From Polaribacter sp. IC073 (GTDB lineage: Bacteria > Bacteroidota > Bacteroidia > Flavobacteriales > Flavobacteriaceae): a stretch of DNA of 64,000 nt. The notes below the pieces were generated by a model. It saw only the letters and a program-made list of their open reading frames with translations. It was not told the DNA's origin and made no database searches. Both the position numbers and the translations under genes were made by a program. Shown here one piece after another: positions 9,139 to 17,748 of this stretch (the stretch's first letter is position 1; every line of letters begins with the position of its first letter). The stretch lies in NCBI RefSeq assembly GCF_007997075.1, contig NZ_VORS01000002.1, positions 463,211 to 527,210 on the forward strand, in the 5' to 3' direction.

Positions 9139-10731
9139 ATGAACTTTTTAAAGGAAATTAAACGTAGAAGAACTTTCGGAATTATCTCGCACCCAGATGC
9201 TGGTAAAACAACACTAACAGAAAAGTTATTGCTTTTTGGGGGTGCAATTCAAGAAGCTGGTGCGGTAAAAAACAATAAAATAAAGAAAGGCGCAACTTCC
9301 GATTTTATGGAAATTGAACGTCAGCGTGGAATTTCTGTTGCAACTTCTGTTTTAGCATTTATTTACAAAGACAAAAAAATAAATATTCTAGATACTCCTG
9401 GTCACAAAGATTTTGCAGAAGACACTTTTAGAACTTTAACCGCGGTAGACAGCGTTATTGTTGTAATTGATGTTGCAAAAGGTGTAGAACCACAAACGGA
9501 AAAATTGGTAGAAGTTTGTAGAATGAGAAGCATACCCATGCTTGTTTTTATCAACAAATTAGATAGAGAAGGTAAAGATGCGTTTGATTTATTAGACGAA
9601 GTTGAGCAAAAATTAGGCTTGCGAGTGACTCCAATGAGTTTTCCTATTGGAATGGGATATGATTTTAAAGGAATCTATAATATTTGGGAAAAGAAATTAA
9701 ATCTTTTTTCTGGTGATAATAAAACAACAATTTCAGACGGAATTGAGTTTGATGATTTATCGAACCCAGAATTAGACAAGATTATTGGAGAAAAAGCTGC
9801 GGAAACTTTACGTGAAGAAATAGAATTGATAAGTGAGGTGTATCCTAATTTTAATAGAGATGAATATTTAAGCGGTTCGCTGCAACCTGTATTTTTTGGT
9901 TCTGCTTTAAATAATTTCGGTGTAAAAGAATTATTAGAAGCATTTATAGAAATTGCACCTTCGCCGCAACCGAAAAAAGCAGAAGAGCGTTTAGTAGATT
10001 CTAAAGAAGAAAAATTAACAGGTTTTGTATTTAAGATTCATGCAAACATGGATCCTAAACACAGAGATAGACTCGCTTTTATAAAAATAGTTTCAGGAAC
10101 TTTTAAAAGAAACTCTCCTTACTTACATGTTAGAACGGGTAAAAAAGTGAAATTTTCTAGTCCGAATGCCTTTTTTGCAGAAAAGAAAGAAATTGTAGAC
10201 GAATCTTTTCCTGGAGATATTGTGGGTATTCATGATACCGGAAACTTTAAGATTGGAGATACCTTAACAGAAGGAGAAATTCTTAATTTTAAAGGAATTC
10301 CTAGTTTCTCACCAGAACATTTCCGTTATGTAAATAACGCAGATCCAATGAAGTCTAAACAATTATACAAAGGTTTAGACCAGTTAATGGACGAAGGAGT
10401 TGCGCAATTATTTACCATAGAAATGAACGGAAGACGTGTTGTTGGTACTGTTGGTGCTTTACAGTACGAGGTAATTCAATATCGATTAGAACATGAATAT
10501 GGTGCAAAATGTACGTATGAAAATTTAAATGTTCATAAAGCCTGTTGGGTAGAACCTGAGAATCCTAAAAGTGACGAATTTAAAGAGTTTAAACGTGTAA
10601 AACAACGTTATTTAGCAAAAGACAAACAAGGCCAATTGGTGTTTTTAGCAGATTCTGAATTTACAATTCAAATGACCCAAAGTAAATATCCATCAGTAAA
10701 ATTACATTTTACAAGTGAGTTTAAGAAATAA
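9139..10731 (+). CDS. prfC: Peptide chain release factor 3
   Basis: The protein has 530 residues, full length for RF3, the ribosomal GTPase that recycles RF1/RF2 after peptide release. The G-domain motifs are intact: G1 HPDAGKTT (18-25), switch I near RQRGIS (61-66), G3 DTPGH (85-89) and G4 NKLD (139-142). Domains II and III follow, with the RF3-typical LTGFVFKI and RVVGTVGALQYEV segments. The barrel-protein gene starts 3 bp after the stop, so the two probably share a transcript, although no functional link is known. Confidence 0.95.
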   Translation: MNFLKEIKRRRTFGIISHPDAGKTTLTEKLLLFGGAIQEAGAVKNNKIKKGATSDFMEIERQRGISVATSVLAFIYKDKKINILDTPGHKDFAEDTFRTLTAVDSVIVVIDVAKGVEPQTEKLVEVCRMRSIPMLVFINKLDREGKDAFDLLDEVEQKLGLRVTPMSFPIGMGYDFKGIYNIWEKKLNLFSGDNKTTISDGIEFDDLSNPELDKIIGEKAAETLREEIELISEVYPNFNRDEYLSGSLQPVFFGSALNNFGVKELLEAFIEIAPSPQPKKAEERLVDSKEEKLTGFVFKIHANMDPKHRDRLAFIKIVSGTFKRNSPYLHVRTGKKVKFSSPNAFFAEKKEIVDESFPGDIVGIHDTGNFKIGDTLTEGEILNFKGIPSFSPEHFRYVNNADPMKSKQLYKGLDQLMDEGVAQLFTIEMNGRRVVGTVGALQYEVIQYRLEHEYGAKCTYENLNVHKACWVEPENPKSDEFKEFKRVKQRYLAKDKQGQLVFLADSEFTIQMTQSKYPSVKLHFTSEFKK

Positions 10732-10734
10732 GCT

Positions 10735-12297
10735 ATGAGAAAATCACTTTTAATTTTTATAACCCTTTTAAGTTTGCAGACTTTTTCTCAGTCTTATGAT
10801 CTATCAGATTTTAAGGGCAAAGAAATGCACAATAGTATTCGATTAAATTATATTTTGGTACATCAACCTTTTAATCAAGTAAGCTATGGTTTAGATCCAA
10901 CCATGGGATTTGTAGGTTTAAATTATAACATACCTATTAATGATTGGTTGTATACAGGTGTTGGTTTTCATACAGCAATTACAGGAGATCAAGGTGGTTT
11001 ATTTACGTTAGGTGTAAATTTAGGTGTAAATAAACAAATTTATAAAAATTTATATTTTGATGCAAACGTTCATTTTGGTGGCGGTGGTGGTTACAGAAGT
11101 TTAGTTAATGGTGGTGGAATTATTTATCCGAATGCAGGTTTGCAGTATAAAAGTAAAGGCTATTCTTTTGGTGTACAATATGGCTATGTAAACTTCTTTA
11201 CAGGAATTCAAAAAAACGATAATGTTTCATTTTTTATTGAAATACCTACTACATTAAGAACAACTTCATATGCAAATGCTCAAAAAACCTTTGCTGTTAA
11301 AGATGTCTCTAAAGATGAATTCTGGAAGGAGCCAGCTGTAAAAAGTGTACAACAAATAACTTTTGACTACTTTTTTCCTATTGGAGACTCTAGAACAGAT
11401 GCTAGTACTACACCTAAATACAAACCTATAGACCATACTTTATCTGTTTTAGGGTTCGAGTACCAACGCTATTTAACAGACAATACGTTTATTTATGCAC
11501 ATGTAGATGCTATGTATAGTGGTTTAACTGCCGGTTTTATGAACTTATTTTTTGGAGTTGGTAAAAATGTAATTGAAACGAAACACGTAAATTTCTTTGG
11601 AAAATTTGGTATTGGTGCTGCTGGCGGTAGAATTTACCCAGAAGGCGGTTTAACAATGTACCCAAGTATTGGTGCAGATTTAAAACTTACAGAAAAATTT
11701 GGTTTGAGTGCTCATGGTGGTTACCACAGAGCTATTGGTGGTACTTTTGAAGCCTATACTGCAGGTTTTAGTTTGAAGTATTATGGTTTAAGTGGCGGAA
11801 TTTCGCATGCTTTTAATGGTAAAAAATCAACGACAATTAAAACGCAAGGAATTCAGGTTACTGTTCAAAATCAAACGTATTTTGATGTTGCTAAATTCGG
11901 AATTCCAGCAAGTGATTTGCAGTTAATTGCGTTGAAAGTAAATTACGACTTAAACCACAGATTGTATTTGGCTGGGGAAGCTTCCTTTGCTTATGAAGGA
12001 GAATCTGGAGGTTATGCACATGGTATTTTTGGTTTGGGTGTGAAATCTAATAAATTTGCAAACGATAAATTCTCTTTGTTTGCAGAACTTGCAGCAGGTG
12101 TTGCTGGTGGCGGACGGGTAGATTCTGGTGAAGGCGTTTTAATAAGACCAACTGCTGGTATTAATTATCACGTAAACGAAGATTTTTCTTTCAACCTTTC
12201 TAGCGGACAAATGTGGTCTCCTTTTGGGAATGTTAATTCATCAAATATTAATATTGGTTTAAGCTACGGCCTTTCAATATTAAATTCAGAAAAATAA
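10735..12297 (+). CDS. Large predicted outer-membrane beta-barrel protein
   Basis: The protein has 520 residues with a signal peptide (MRKSLLIFITLL...TFSQ). The mature part alternates short aromatic/glycine-rich strands and turns (for example FGGGGGYRSL, AGGRIYPEGGLTMYPSIGADLKL), typical of an outer-membrane barrel. The glycine-rich strand pattern recurs in both halves (HFGGGGGYRSL near residue 120, GAAGGRIYPEGG near 300, GVAGGGRVDSGEG near 460), so internal duplication is possible. I recognise no characterised family. Its position 3 bp after prfC implies co-transcription. Export is well supported; the substrate or role is unknown. Confidence 0.6.
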   Translation: MRKSLLIFITLLSLQTFSQSYDLSDFKGKEMHNSIRLNYILVHQPFNQVSYGLDPTMGFVGLNYNIPINDWLYTGVGFHTAITGDQGGLFTLGVNLGVNKQIYKNLYFDANVHFGGGGGYRSLVNGGGIIYPNAGLQYKSKGYSFGVQYGYVNFFTGIQKNDNVSFFIEIPTTLRTTSYANAQKTFAVKDVSKDEFWKEPAVKSVQQITFDYFFPIGDSRTDASTTPKYKPIDHTLSVLGFEYQRYLTDNTFIYAHVDAMYSGLTAGFMNLFFGVGKNVIETKHVNFFGKFGIGAAGGRIYPEGGLTMYPSIGADLKLTEKFGLSAHGGYHRAIGGTFEAYTAGFSLKYYGLSGGISHAFNGKKSTTIKTQGIQVTVQNQTYFDVAKFGIPASDLQLIALKVNYDLNHRLYLAGEASFAYEGESGGYAHGIFGLGVKSNKFANDKFSLFAELAAGVAGGGRVDSGEGVLIRPTAGINYHVNEDFSFNLSSGQMWSPFGNVNSSNINIGLSYGLSILNSEK

Positions 12298-12337
12298 ATA
12301 ATTTCTTATTTAAGAAATTATAATAATCAATGTCAGT

Positions 12338-12385
12338 TCGAGCGCAGTCGAGAACTAATAAATAATACCTCTCGACTGCGCTCGA
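12338..12385. repeat. Palindromic intergenic element with perfect 16-bp arms
   Basis: TCGAGCGCAGTCGAGA (12338-12353) is followed after a 16-base loop by its exact complement (12370-12385). The arms are much richer in G+C than the surroundings and there is no T tract, so it is not a classical terminator. The left arm with its flank recurs in degenerate form at 4619-4643, which makes this a dispersed REP-like family. Confidence 0.75.
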
Positions 12386-12404
12386 GGAGACAAAATTAAA
12401 TATT

Positions 12405-13337
12405 ATGAATAACGGTATATACGCCAAATTCACTACATCAAAAGGTGAAATTTTAGTACAATTAGAACACGAAAAAACTCCTGGAACTGTTGGTAACTTT
12501 GTTGCTTTATCTGAAGGTAACTTAGAAAATGCTGTAAAAGATCAAGGAACACCTTATTATAACGGATTAAAATTCCACAGAGTAATTCCAGATTTTATGG
12601 TGCAAGGTGGTTGCCCACAAGGAACAGGTACTGGAAACCCTGGTTATAAGTTTGATGATGAATTTCACTCAGATTTAAAACATGATGCTCCTGGAAAATT
12701 AGCAATGGCTAATTCTGGACCAGCAACAAATGGTAGTCAGTTTTATATTACACACGTTCCTACACCATGGTTAGACGGTAAACATACTGTATTTGGTGCT
12801 GTAATTGAAGGACAAGATGTAGTAGATGCCATTGCACAAGGAGACGAGTTAACTTCTGTAGAAATTGTTAGAGTTGGTGCAGCTGCAGAAGCTTTTAACG
12901 CAGTAGAAGCTTTTAGAACTTTTGAAGGGTCTAGAGAGAAGCGTGAAGCAGATGAAATAGCAAAACAAAAAGAATTGTTAGATTCTGTTGCAATTGGTTA
13001 TGATGAAACTGCTAGTGGTTTGCGTTACCAAATTTTACAAAAAGGAACAGGAAAACAAGCAACAAAAGGTGCTGGAGTTTCTGTACATTATAAAGGACAA
13101 TTATTAGACGGTACTGTTTTTGATTCTTCTTACAAAAGAAAAGAACCAATCGATTTTAATGTTGGTGTTGGACAAGTTATTGCTGGTTGGGATGAAGGAA
13201 TTCAGTTATTACAAGTGGGTGACAAAGCTCGTTTTGTAATCCCTTCTAATTTAGCATATGGTGCTGCTGGTGCAGGAGGAGTTATTCCACCAGATGCAAC
13301 ACTTATTTTTGATGTTGAATTAATGGGTGTAAAATAA
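12405..13337 (+). CDS. Cyclophilin-FKBP fusion peptidylprolyl isomerase (dual immunophilin)
   Basis: The protein has 310 residues and no signal peptide, so it is probably cytoplasmic. Residues 5-158 form a cyclophilin domain (FHRVIPDFMVQGG at 58-69, NGSQFYITH around 109-117, HTVFGAV around 127-133). A charged helical linker (165-200) leads to a C-terminal FKBP domain from about 205 (VSVHYKGQLLDGTVFD, VIAGWDEG, AYGAAGAGG, DVELMGV). Both catalytic modules look intact. Fusions of this order (cyclophilin then FKBP) have been described in flavobacteria as dual-family immunophilins. It should catalyse prolyl isomerisation and may act as a chaperone. It is followed by a strong terminator. Confidence 0.9.
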   Translation: MNNGIYAKFTTSKGEILVQLEHEKTPGTVGNFVALSEGNLENAVKDQGTPYYNGLKFHRVIPDFMVQGGCPQGTGTGNPGYKFDDEFHSDLKHDAPGKLAMANSGPATNGSQFYITHVPTPWLDGKHTVFGAVIEGQDVVDAIAQGDELTSVEIVRVGAAAEAFNAVEAFRTFEGSREKREADEIAKQKELLDSVAIGYDETASGLRYQILQKGTGKQATKGAGVSVHYKGQLLDGTVFDSSYKRKEPIDFNVGVGQVIAGWDEGIQLLQVGDKARFVIPSNLAYGAAGAGGVIPPDATLIFDVELMGVK

Positions 13338-13362
13338 AACTCTTTACTTCTTAAAATATTTT

Positions 13363-13397
13363 AAAACCTCAAAGCTTGTAAAGCTTTGAGGTTTTTT
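13363..13397 (+). terminator. Rho-independent terminator after the dual immunophilin gene
   Basis: AAAACCTCAAAGCTT (13363-13377) pairs perfectly with AAGCTTTGAGGTTTT (13381-13395) around a GTA loop and continues into T residues. Confidence 0.88.
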
Positions 13398-13570
13398 GGT
13401 TTTGAAAAAAGAGATTTGTTTTGTTGATGTGCTGCTTAAAAAAGTGAAATTAGCTTATGGTGATTATATAGGGTTGTAATGATTAGAAACCGTCTTAATT
13501 TAGGTTTAATTTGGAAATTTGTATTAACTATAATTATATCAATTGAAAAAGCTGAACGTTCAAAACAAAA

Positions 13571-13597
13571 AAAGCTCTTCCAACAGGAAGAGCTTTT
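13571..13597 (-). terminator. Rho-independent terminator of the leucine operon
   Basis: AAAGCTCTTCC and GGAAGAGCTTT form a perfect 11-bp stem around AACA. On the minus strand it is followed by a T-rich tract (A run at 13562-13573). It lies 22 bp beyond the leuB stop codon. Confidence 0.85.
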
Positions 13598-13618
13598 AAT
13601 ATATATAAAATCTATTTT

Positions 13619-14674
13619 CTAAATATTAGACGCTAACCAATCTCCTACTTCTTTTGTACCGTAAGATTTTCCTCCATCGGCTAAATCTTCTGTAACAATT
13701 CCTTTATTTAAAGCATTGTTTACAGCATCTCTAATTGCTTGTCCTTCTTCTTGTAAACCAAAGTTTTCGAACATCATTGCTGCAGATAAAACAGTTGCCA
13801 TTGGGTTTGCAATATTTAAACCTGTTGCTTGTGGGTACGAACCGTGAATTGGCTCAAATAAACCAATTGTAGAACCTAAAGAAGCACTTGGCATTAAGCC
13901 CATAGAGCCAGATATAACAGAAGCTTCATCGGTTAAAATGTCTCCAAATAGGTTTTCAGTAATTAATACATCATAAGAATTTGGCCATTGTACCAAACGC
14001 ATGGCAACTGCATCTACAAACTCATAAGAAACTGCAACCTCCGGATAATCTTTCTCCATAGCTTGTACTGTTTCTCTCCATAATCTAGATGTTTCTAAAA
14101 CATTTGCTTTATCTACACAACATAATTTCTTAGAACGGGTCATTGCCAATTCAAAACCTTTTTTAGCCAAGCGTTGTACCTCTGCTCTTGTATACACACA
14201 ATTATCGAAAGCAGTTTCTCCTCCGTCTCTTCTCCCCTTTTCACCAAAGTAAATTCCACCTGTTAATTCTCGTAAAAAAACCAAATCTGTCCCTTCAATA
14301 CGTTCTCTTTTTAAAGGTGATTTATCTAACAAAGAAGGAAAGGTAAATGTTGGTCTTACATTTGCAAATAAGCCTAACTTCTTACGCATTTTTAACAATC
14401 CTTGTTCTGGTCTTACTTTTGCAGAAGGATCATTATCATATTTTGGATGCCCAATTGCACCAAATAATACAGCATCTGAAGCCATACAAATAGCATGGGT
14501 TTCATCTGGATAAGGTTCTCCAACGGCATCAATTGCAGCCGCACCTGTTAAAGCTGGTTTCCAAGTAATTTCATGGTTGAATTTTTTAGCTATTGCGTCC
14601 GATACTTTTAAGGCTTGGTCTATTACTTCTGGTCCAATTCCATCTCCTGCTAATACTGCGATATTTAATTTCAT
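13619..14674 (-). CDS. leuB: 3-isopropylmalate dehydrogenase
   Basis: The protein has 351 residues, full length, and starts with the family opening KLNIAVLAGDGIGPEV. It oxidises and decarboxylates (2R,3S)-3-isopropylmalate with NAD in leucine synthesis. Diagnostic segments include the ELTGGIYFGEKG loop, the second DH signature around NLFGDILTDEASVISGSMGLMPSASLG, and GLFEPIHGSYP near the C-terminus. It is the last gene of the minus-strand leu cluster, 95 bp after leuA, with a palindromic repeat in the gap and a terminator after it. Confidence 0.95.
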   Translation of the reverse strand: MKLNIAVLAGDGIGPEVIDQALKVSDAIAKKFNHEITWKPALTGAAAIDAVGEPYPDETHAICMASDAVLFGAIGHPKYDNDPSAKVRPEQGLLKMRKKLGLFANVRPTFTFPSLLDKSPLKRERIEGTDLVFLRELTGGIYFGEKGRRDGGETAFDNCVYTRAEVQRLAKKGFELAMTRSKKLCCVDKANVLETSRLWRETVQAMEKDYPEVAVSYEFVDAVAMRLVQWPNSYDVLITENLFGDILTDEASVISGSMGLMPSASLGSTIGLFEPIHGSYPQATGLNIANPMATVLSAAMMFENFGLQEEGQAIRDAVNNALNKGIVTEDLADGGKSYGTKEVGDWLASNI

Positions 14675-14689
14675 ATGTTTGTTTTTTTG

Positions 14690-14762
14690 TCATTGCGATG
14701 CACGAAGCAATCTCTTTATTAATTTAAAAGATTATTTAAGTTATGCGTCCTTCGAAATGATA
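14690..14762. repeat. Dispersed palindromic (REP-like) element between leuA and leuB
   Basis: The segment CATTGCGATGCACGAAGCAA followed by TCT recurs inverted at 19972-19993 with three differences. The other end carries a TTCGAAATGATAGG half typical of the same flavobacterial repeat group. It sits within the transcribed leu operon. Confidence 0.6.
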
Positions 14763-14769
14763 GGGTGTA

Positions 14770-16296
14770 CTATATTATATTCAACATTTTTTCTGTGGCT
14801 TTAATTGCAGATACTGTTTGATCTGAATCTAAACCACGTGTTATAAATTCTTTTTCTTCTAGTTTCCAGGTAATGATTGTTTCACACAAGGCATCAGAAT
14901 TACTTCCTGGCGGAATTCTTACTCCATAATCAATTAATGCCGGTAACTCTTTTTTACTGTACTTTTTATAAAGCTTTCTTAATGCATTTATAAAAGCATC
15001 AAATTGTCCGTCTCCTTGTGCATGTTCCTCATAAATAACCCCTTCCACCTTTAGTTTTATAGTGGTAGACGGTTGTAATCCTTTAGAATGTGTTAACACA
15101 TAATTTTCTACAACAACACGTTTTTCAATGTTGTTACTGTCTAAAACATCAGAAATAATATAAGGTAAGTCTTCTTGAGAAACCACTTCCTTTTTATCTC
15201 CTAGTTCTATAATTCTTTGGGTAACTTTCTTTAAATCTTCATCATTTAAACTCAGTCCTAAATCTTGTAAGTTTTTCTGAATATTTGCTTTTCCAGAAGT
15301 TTTACCGAGTGCATATTTCCGTTTTCTACCGAAACGCTCTGGCATTAAATCGTTAAAATAGAGGTTGTTTTTATGATCTCCGTCTGCGTGAATTCCGGCA
15401 GTTTGGGTAAAAACATTGGCCCCAACAACGGGTTTATTTACAGGAATGCGAAAACCTGAAAATGTTTCTACCAACTTACTGACTTTATTTAGCGCTTTTT
15501 CATTTACAGTGATTTTTACATTGGTTAAAAAATCATTAATTACCGCAATTACACTTGCCATTGGTGCATTTCCTGCACGTTCTCCCATTCCGTTAATGGT
15601 TAAATGCAATCCGTTTGCACCTGCTTTAACAGCTTCCATTACATTGGCAACACCTAAATCATAATCATTATGACCATGAAAATCGATATGAATTGAAGGG
15701 AATTTCTGATGAACTTCACTAATAAAATTAAAAGTTTCATCCGGAGTTAAAACCCCTAAAGTATCTGGTAACAATACGCGTTCTACGTTTTGTGTTGTTA
15801 AGAAGTCTAAGTATTCAAAAACGTAATCTTTAGAATTCCGCATTCCGTTAGACCAATCTTCTAAATAGACATTTGTTTTAATATTGTGTTTAGCAGCCAA
15901 CTCAATGGTTGCCTTGATGTCTGCAAAATGTTGTGCTGGTGTTTTTTTTAGCTGATGTGTTAAGTGATTTAAAGAACCTTTGGTTAGTAAATTCTGTACT
16001 TTTGCACCAGAAGTTAGCATCCAGTCGATAGATTTTCCTCCATCAACAAACGTTAACACTTCTATTTTATCTAAACAATTGTTGTCTGAAGCCCAGGAAG
16101 TTATTTTTTTAACTGCTTCTAACTCTCCTTCAGAAACTCTGGCAGAAGCTATCTCTAGTCGATCTACTTCTAACTCTTCTAATAATAACTTTGCGATCGT
16201 TAATTTTTCTGAAACTGAAAACGACACTCCAGATGTTTGTTCTCCATCCCGAAGTGTCGTATCCATTATTTCAATCTTTCTTCTTACCATTTTCAT
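14770..16296 (-). CDS. leuA: 2-isopropylmalate synthase-like enzyme (LeuA/CimA family)
   Basis: The protein has 508 residues. The TIM-barrel part has the metal/substrate motif DTTLRDGEQTSGVSFS (about residues 12-27), FHGHNDYDLG and the GMGERAGNAP motif of the alpha-isopropylmalate/homocitrate synthase family. A C-terminal regulatory (LeuA dimer) domain follows from about residue 385. The family condenses acetyl-CoA with a 2-oxo acid. Position in the leu operon favours 2-oxoisovalerate (isopropylmalate synthase), but citramalate synthases are close relatives and cannot be excluded by eye. The regulatory domain suggests feedback inhibition by leucine or isoleucine. An alternative Met at residue 3 is possible. 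Confidence 0.85.
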   Translation of the reverse strand: MKMVRRKIEIMDTTLRDGEQTSGVSFSVSEKLTIAKLLLEELEVDRLEIASARVSEGELEAVKKITSWASDNNCLDKIEVLTFVDGGKSIDWMLTSGAKVQNLLTKGSLNHLTHQLKKTPAQHFADIKATIELAAKHNIKTNVYLEDWSNGMRNSKDYVFEYLDFLTTQNVERVLLPDTLGVLTPDETFNFISEVHQKFPSIHIDFHGHNDYDLGVANVMEAVKAGANGLHLTINGMGERAGNAPMASVIAVINDFLTNVKITVNEKALNKVSKLVETFSGFRIPVNKPVVGANVFTQTAGIHADGDHKNNLYFNDLMPERFGRKRKYALGKTSGKANIQKNLQDLGLSLNDEDLKKVTQRIIELGDKKEVVSQEDLPYIISDVLDSNNIEKRVVVENYVLTHSKGLQPSTTIKLKVEGVIYEEHAQGDGQFDAFINALRKLYKKYSKKELPALIDYGVRIPPGSNSDALCETIITWKLEEKEFITRGLDSDQTVSAIKATEKMLNII

Positions 16297-16311
16297 CTAA
16301 TAATTAATAAT

Positions 16312-16635
16312 CTACTTTATGAATCCAAAATAAAAAAACTTGCCAATTGTCAATACAAGAATAACAATAGCCATTATATTTTCTTCTATTTTATGTTCAT
16401 TTTCAGAACTTTTAGAAGTTATAATTAATGATACTATAGAACCTAAAATAAGACCTAGATAAATATCATAATCAAAAAAAATCCATACAGTAACTATTGG
16501 AATGCCAATTAGAATTGGCAAAGAATTAGAATTATTTCCATTAATTGATGATGAAGCTATTTTAATTCCAACAATTGTTACAATTAAAGTAATTGCAAAT
16601 TGAATGAAGTCGCCAAAAGAATCTAAAATATCCAT
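16312..16635 (-). CDS. Small membrane protein of unknown function inside the leu operon
   Basis: The protein has 107 residues with about four hydrophobic segments (near residues 9-27, 40-53, 57-72 and 88-105) separated by short polar loops; the only notable charged stretch is SSENEHKIEEN. I recognise no family. It lies between leuD (21 bp upstream) and leuA (15 bp downstream) in the same orientation, so it is surely co-transcribed with them. A role in leucine metabolism is not supported by anything in the sequence, and it could be an inserted orphan. The spacing and the unbroken frame favour a real gene. Confidence 0.55.
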   Translation of the reverse strand: MDILDSFGDFIQFAITLIVTIVGIKIASSSINGNNSNSLPILIGIPIVTVWIFFDYDIYLGLILGSIVSLIITSKSSENEHKIEENIMAIVILVLTIGKFFYFGFIK

Positions 16636-16656
16636 ACATCAATTTAAAAATAGTTT

Positions 16657-17256
16657 TTAAAATGGTCTTGTTTTAGCAAATTCTGTAATCTCGTTTTCGA
16701 TGTTTTTTAAGTAATCAATATCATCAAAACCATTCAACATATTGTCTTTTTTGTACGTATTAATTACAAAAAATTCAGATTCACCTGTTGCAACTAACGT
16801 TACTGTTTGGTTTGGTAAATCAACTTTAATTTCTGATTTAGGATCTGCCATAATTGCTGCAAATAAAGTATCTGCAAATTCAGCGGAAACCTGCACAGGT
16901 AAAACGCCTACGTTTAAACAGTTATTCTTAAAAATATCTGCAAATGCTGATGAAATTACACAACGCAACCCGAAATCATACACAGACCAAGCTGCGTGCT
17001 CTCTAGAAGAGCCAGAACCAAAATTTCTACCACCAACTAATATTTTAGAACCTGCATAGATTTCTTTGTTTAAAGGAAAATCTGCTTTTGGTGTTCCGTC
17101 TTGGTTGTATCTCCAATCACGAAAAAAGTTGACATCAAAATCTACACGCTCTGTTGCTTTTAAGAAACGAGCAGGAATTATTTGATCTGTATCTACATTC
17201 TCTATTGGTAATGGATATGCTGTACTGGTTAATACATTAAATTTATCGTAAGCCAT
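16657..17256 (-). CDS. leuD: 3-isopropylmalate dehydratase small subunit
   Basis: The protein has 199 residues, the usual LeuD length. Diagnostic motifs are NVDTDQIIPARFLK near residue 20, LVGGRNFGSGSSREHA near 73-88 and NNCLNVGVLPV. Together with LeuC it forms the [4Fe-4S] enzyme that isomerises 2-isopropylmalate to 3-isopropylmalate. Normally leuC and leuD are nearly contiguous; here 492 bp containing a dead gene separate them. Confidence 0.95.
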   Translation of the reverse strand: MAYDKFNVLTSTAYPLPIENVDTDQIIPARFLKATERVDFDVNFFRDWRYNQDGTPKADFPLNKEIYAGSKILVGGRNFGSGSSREHAAWSVYDFGLRCVISSAFADIFKNNCLNVGVLPVQVSAEFADTLFAAIMADPKSEIKVDLPNQTVTLVATGESEFFVINTYKKDNMLNGFDDIDYLKNIENEITEFAKTRPF

Positions 17257-17266
17257 GTTGTTTATT

Positions 17267-17303
17267 TAGCTTTTTGCTTTTCGCTGTTTGCCATTCGCTG
17301 ATC
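17267..17303 (-). repeat. Heptamer array of GC-A-rich units (leuD side)
   Basis: On the minus strand this reads as consecutive seven-base units of the form GCGAATG, GCAAACA, GCGAAAA, GCAAAAA. A related array lies on the other side of the adjacent pseudogene. Confidence 0.5.
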
Positions 17304-17327
17304 ACTCTTGACTAACTACTAAAGCGG

Positions 17328-17673
17328 TTATTTTAATTTACTTATTAATCTGTTTAAACTTCTTTTTAATTGATTTACTTTTTCAATTAACTTTTCTATT
17401 GATTCTAGTTCTACTAATTTTAAATCTTTTATCAAAATCAAAAAATATTCTAATTCTGTTGCCGATCCATTTGCGATTACTAAAAATTATTTAAACTCTT
17501 TTTCTGATTCTCTTCCACATCCTTCTGCAATATTTACCAGGACGGAAGAAGAACATCTTCTCATCTGACTCGTTAATCCAAATAATTCTTCTTTAAGAAA
17601 TTGTTTTGAAATTCTATAGACATGTAATCTCATGTCCTAACTCCCAAACTTGATATTTTCTAAAGTTTCTCAT
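17328..17673 (-). pseudogene. Four-helix-bundle protein (23S rRNA intervening-sequence type), broken
   Basis: The minus strand from the ATG at 17673 reads MRNFRKYQVWELGHEIT, then after a one-base shift VYRISKQFLKEELFGLTSQM, NIAEGCGRESEKEF, an in-frame TAA, and FLVIANGSATELEYFLILI down to a normal stop at 17328. This is the recognisable four-helix-bundle (IVP-like) family of about 115-120 residues. The length of 346 bp shows a net frameshift of one base, and a second lesion is the TAA where the family usually has a sense codon. It is a recent pseudogene between leuC and leuD. Confidence 0.85.
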
Positions 17674-17689
17674 ATTTATTTTGAAAGCC

Positions 17690-17747
17690 TTTCGTTTGTT
17701 AGCCTTTTGCAATTAGCTAAAAAGCCAACTCGCCAATAGCAAACGTT
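17690..17747 (-). repeat. Heptamer array of GC-A-rich units (leuC side)
   Basis: On the minus strand the stretch reads as degenerate seven-base units (GCTATTG, GCGAGTT, GGCTTTT and so on through GCAAAAG and GCTAACA), similar to the array on the far side of the pseudogene. The last unit almost touches the leuC stop codon. Confidence 0.45.
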
Positions 17748-17748
17748 G

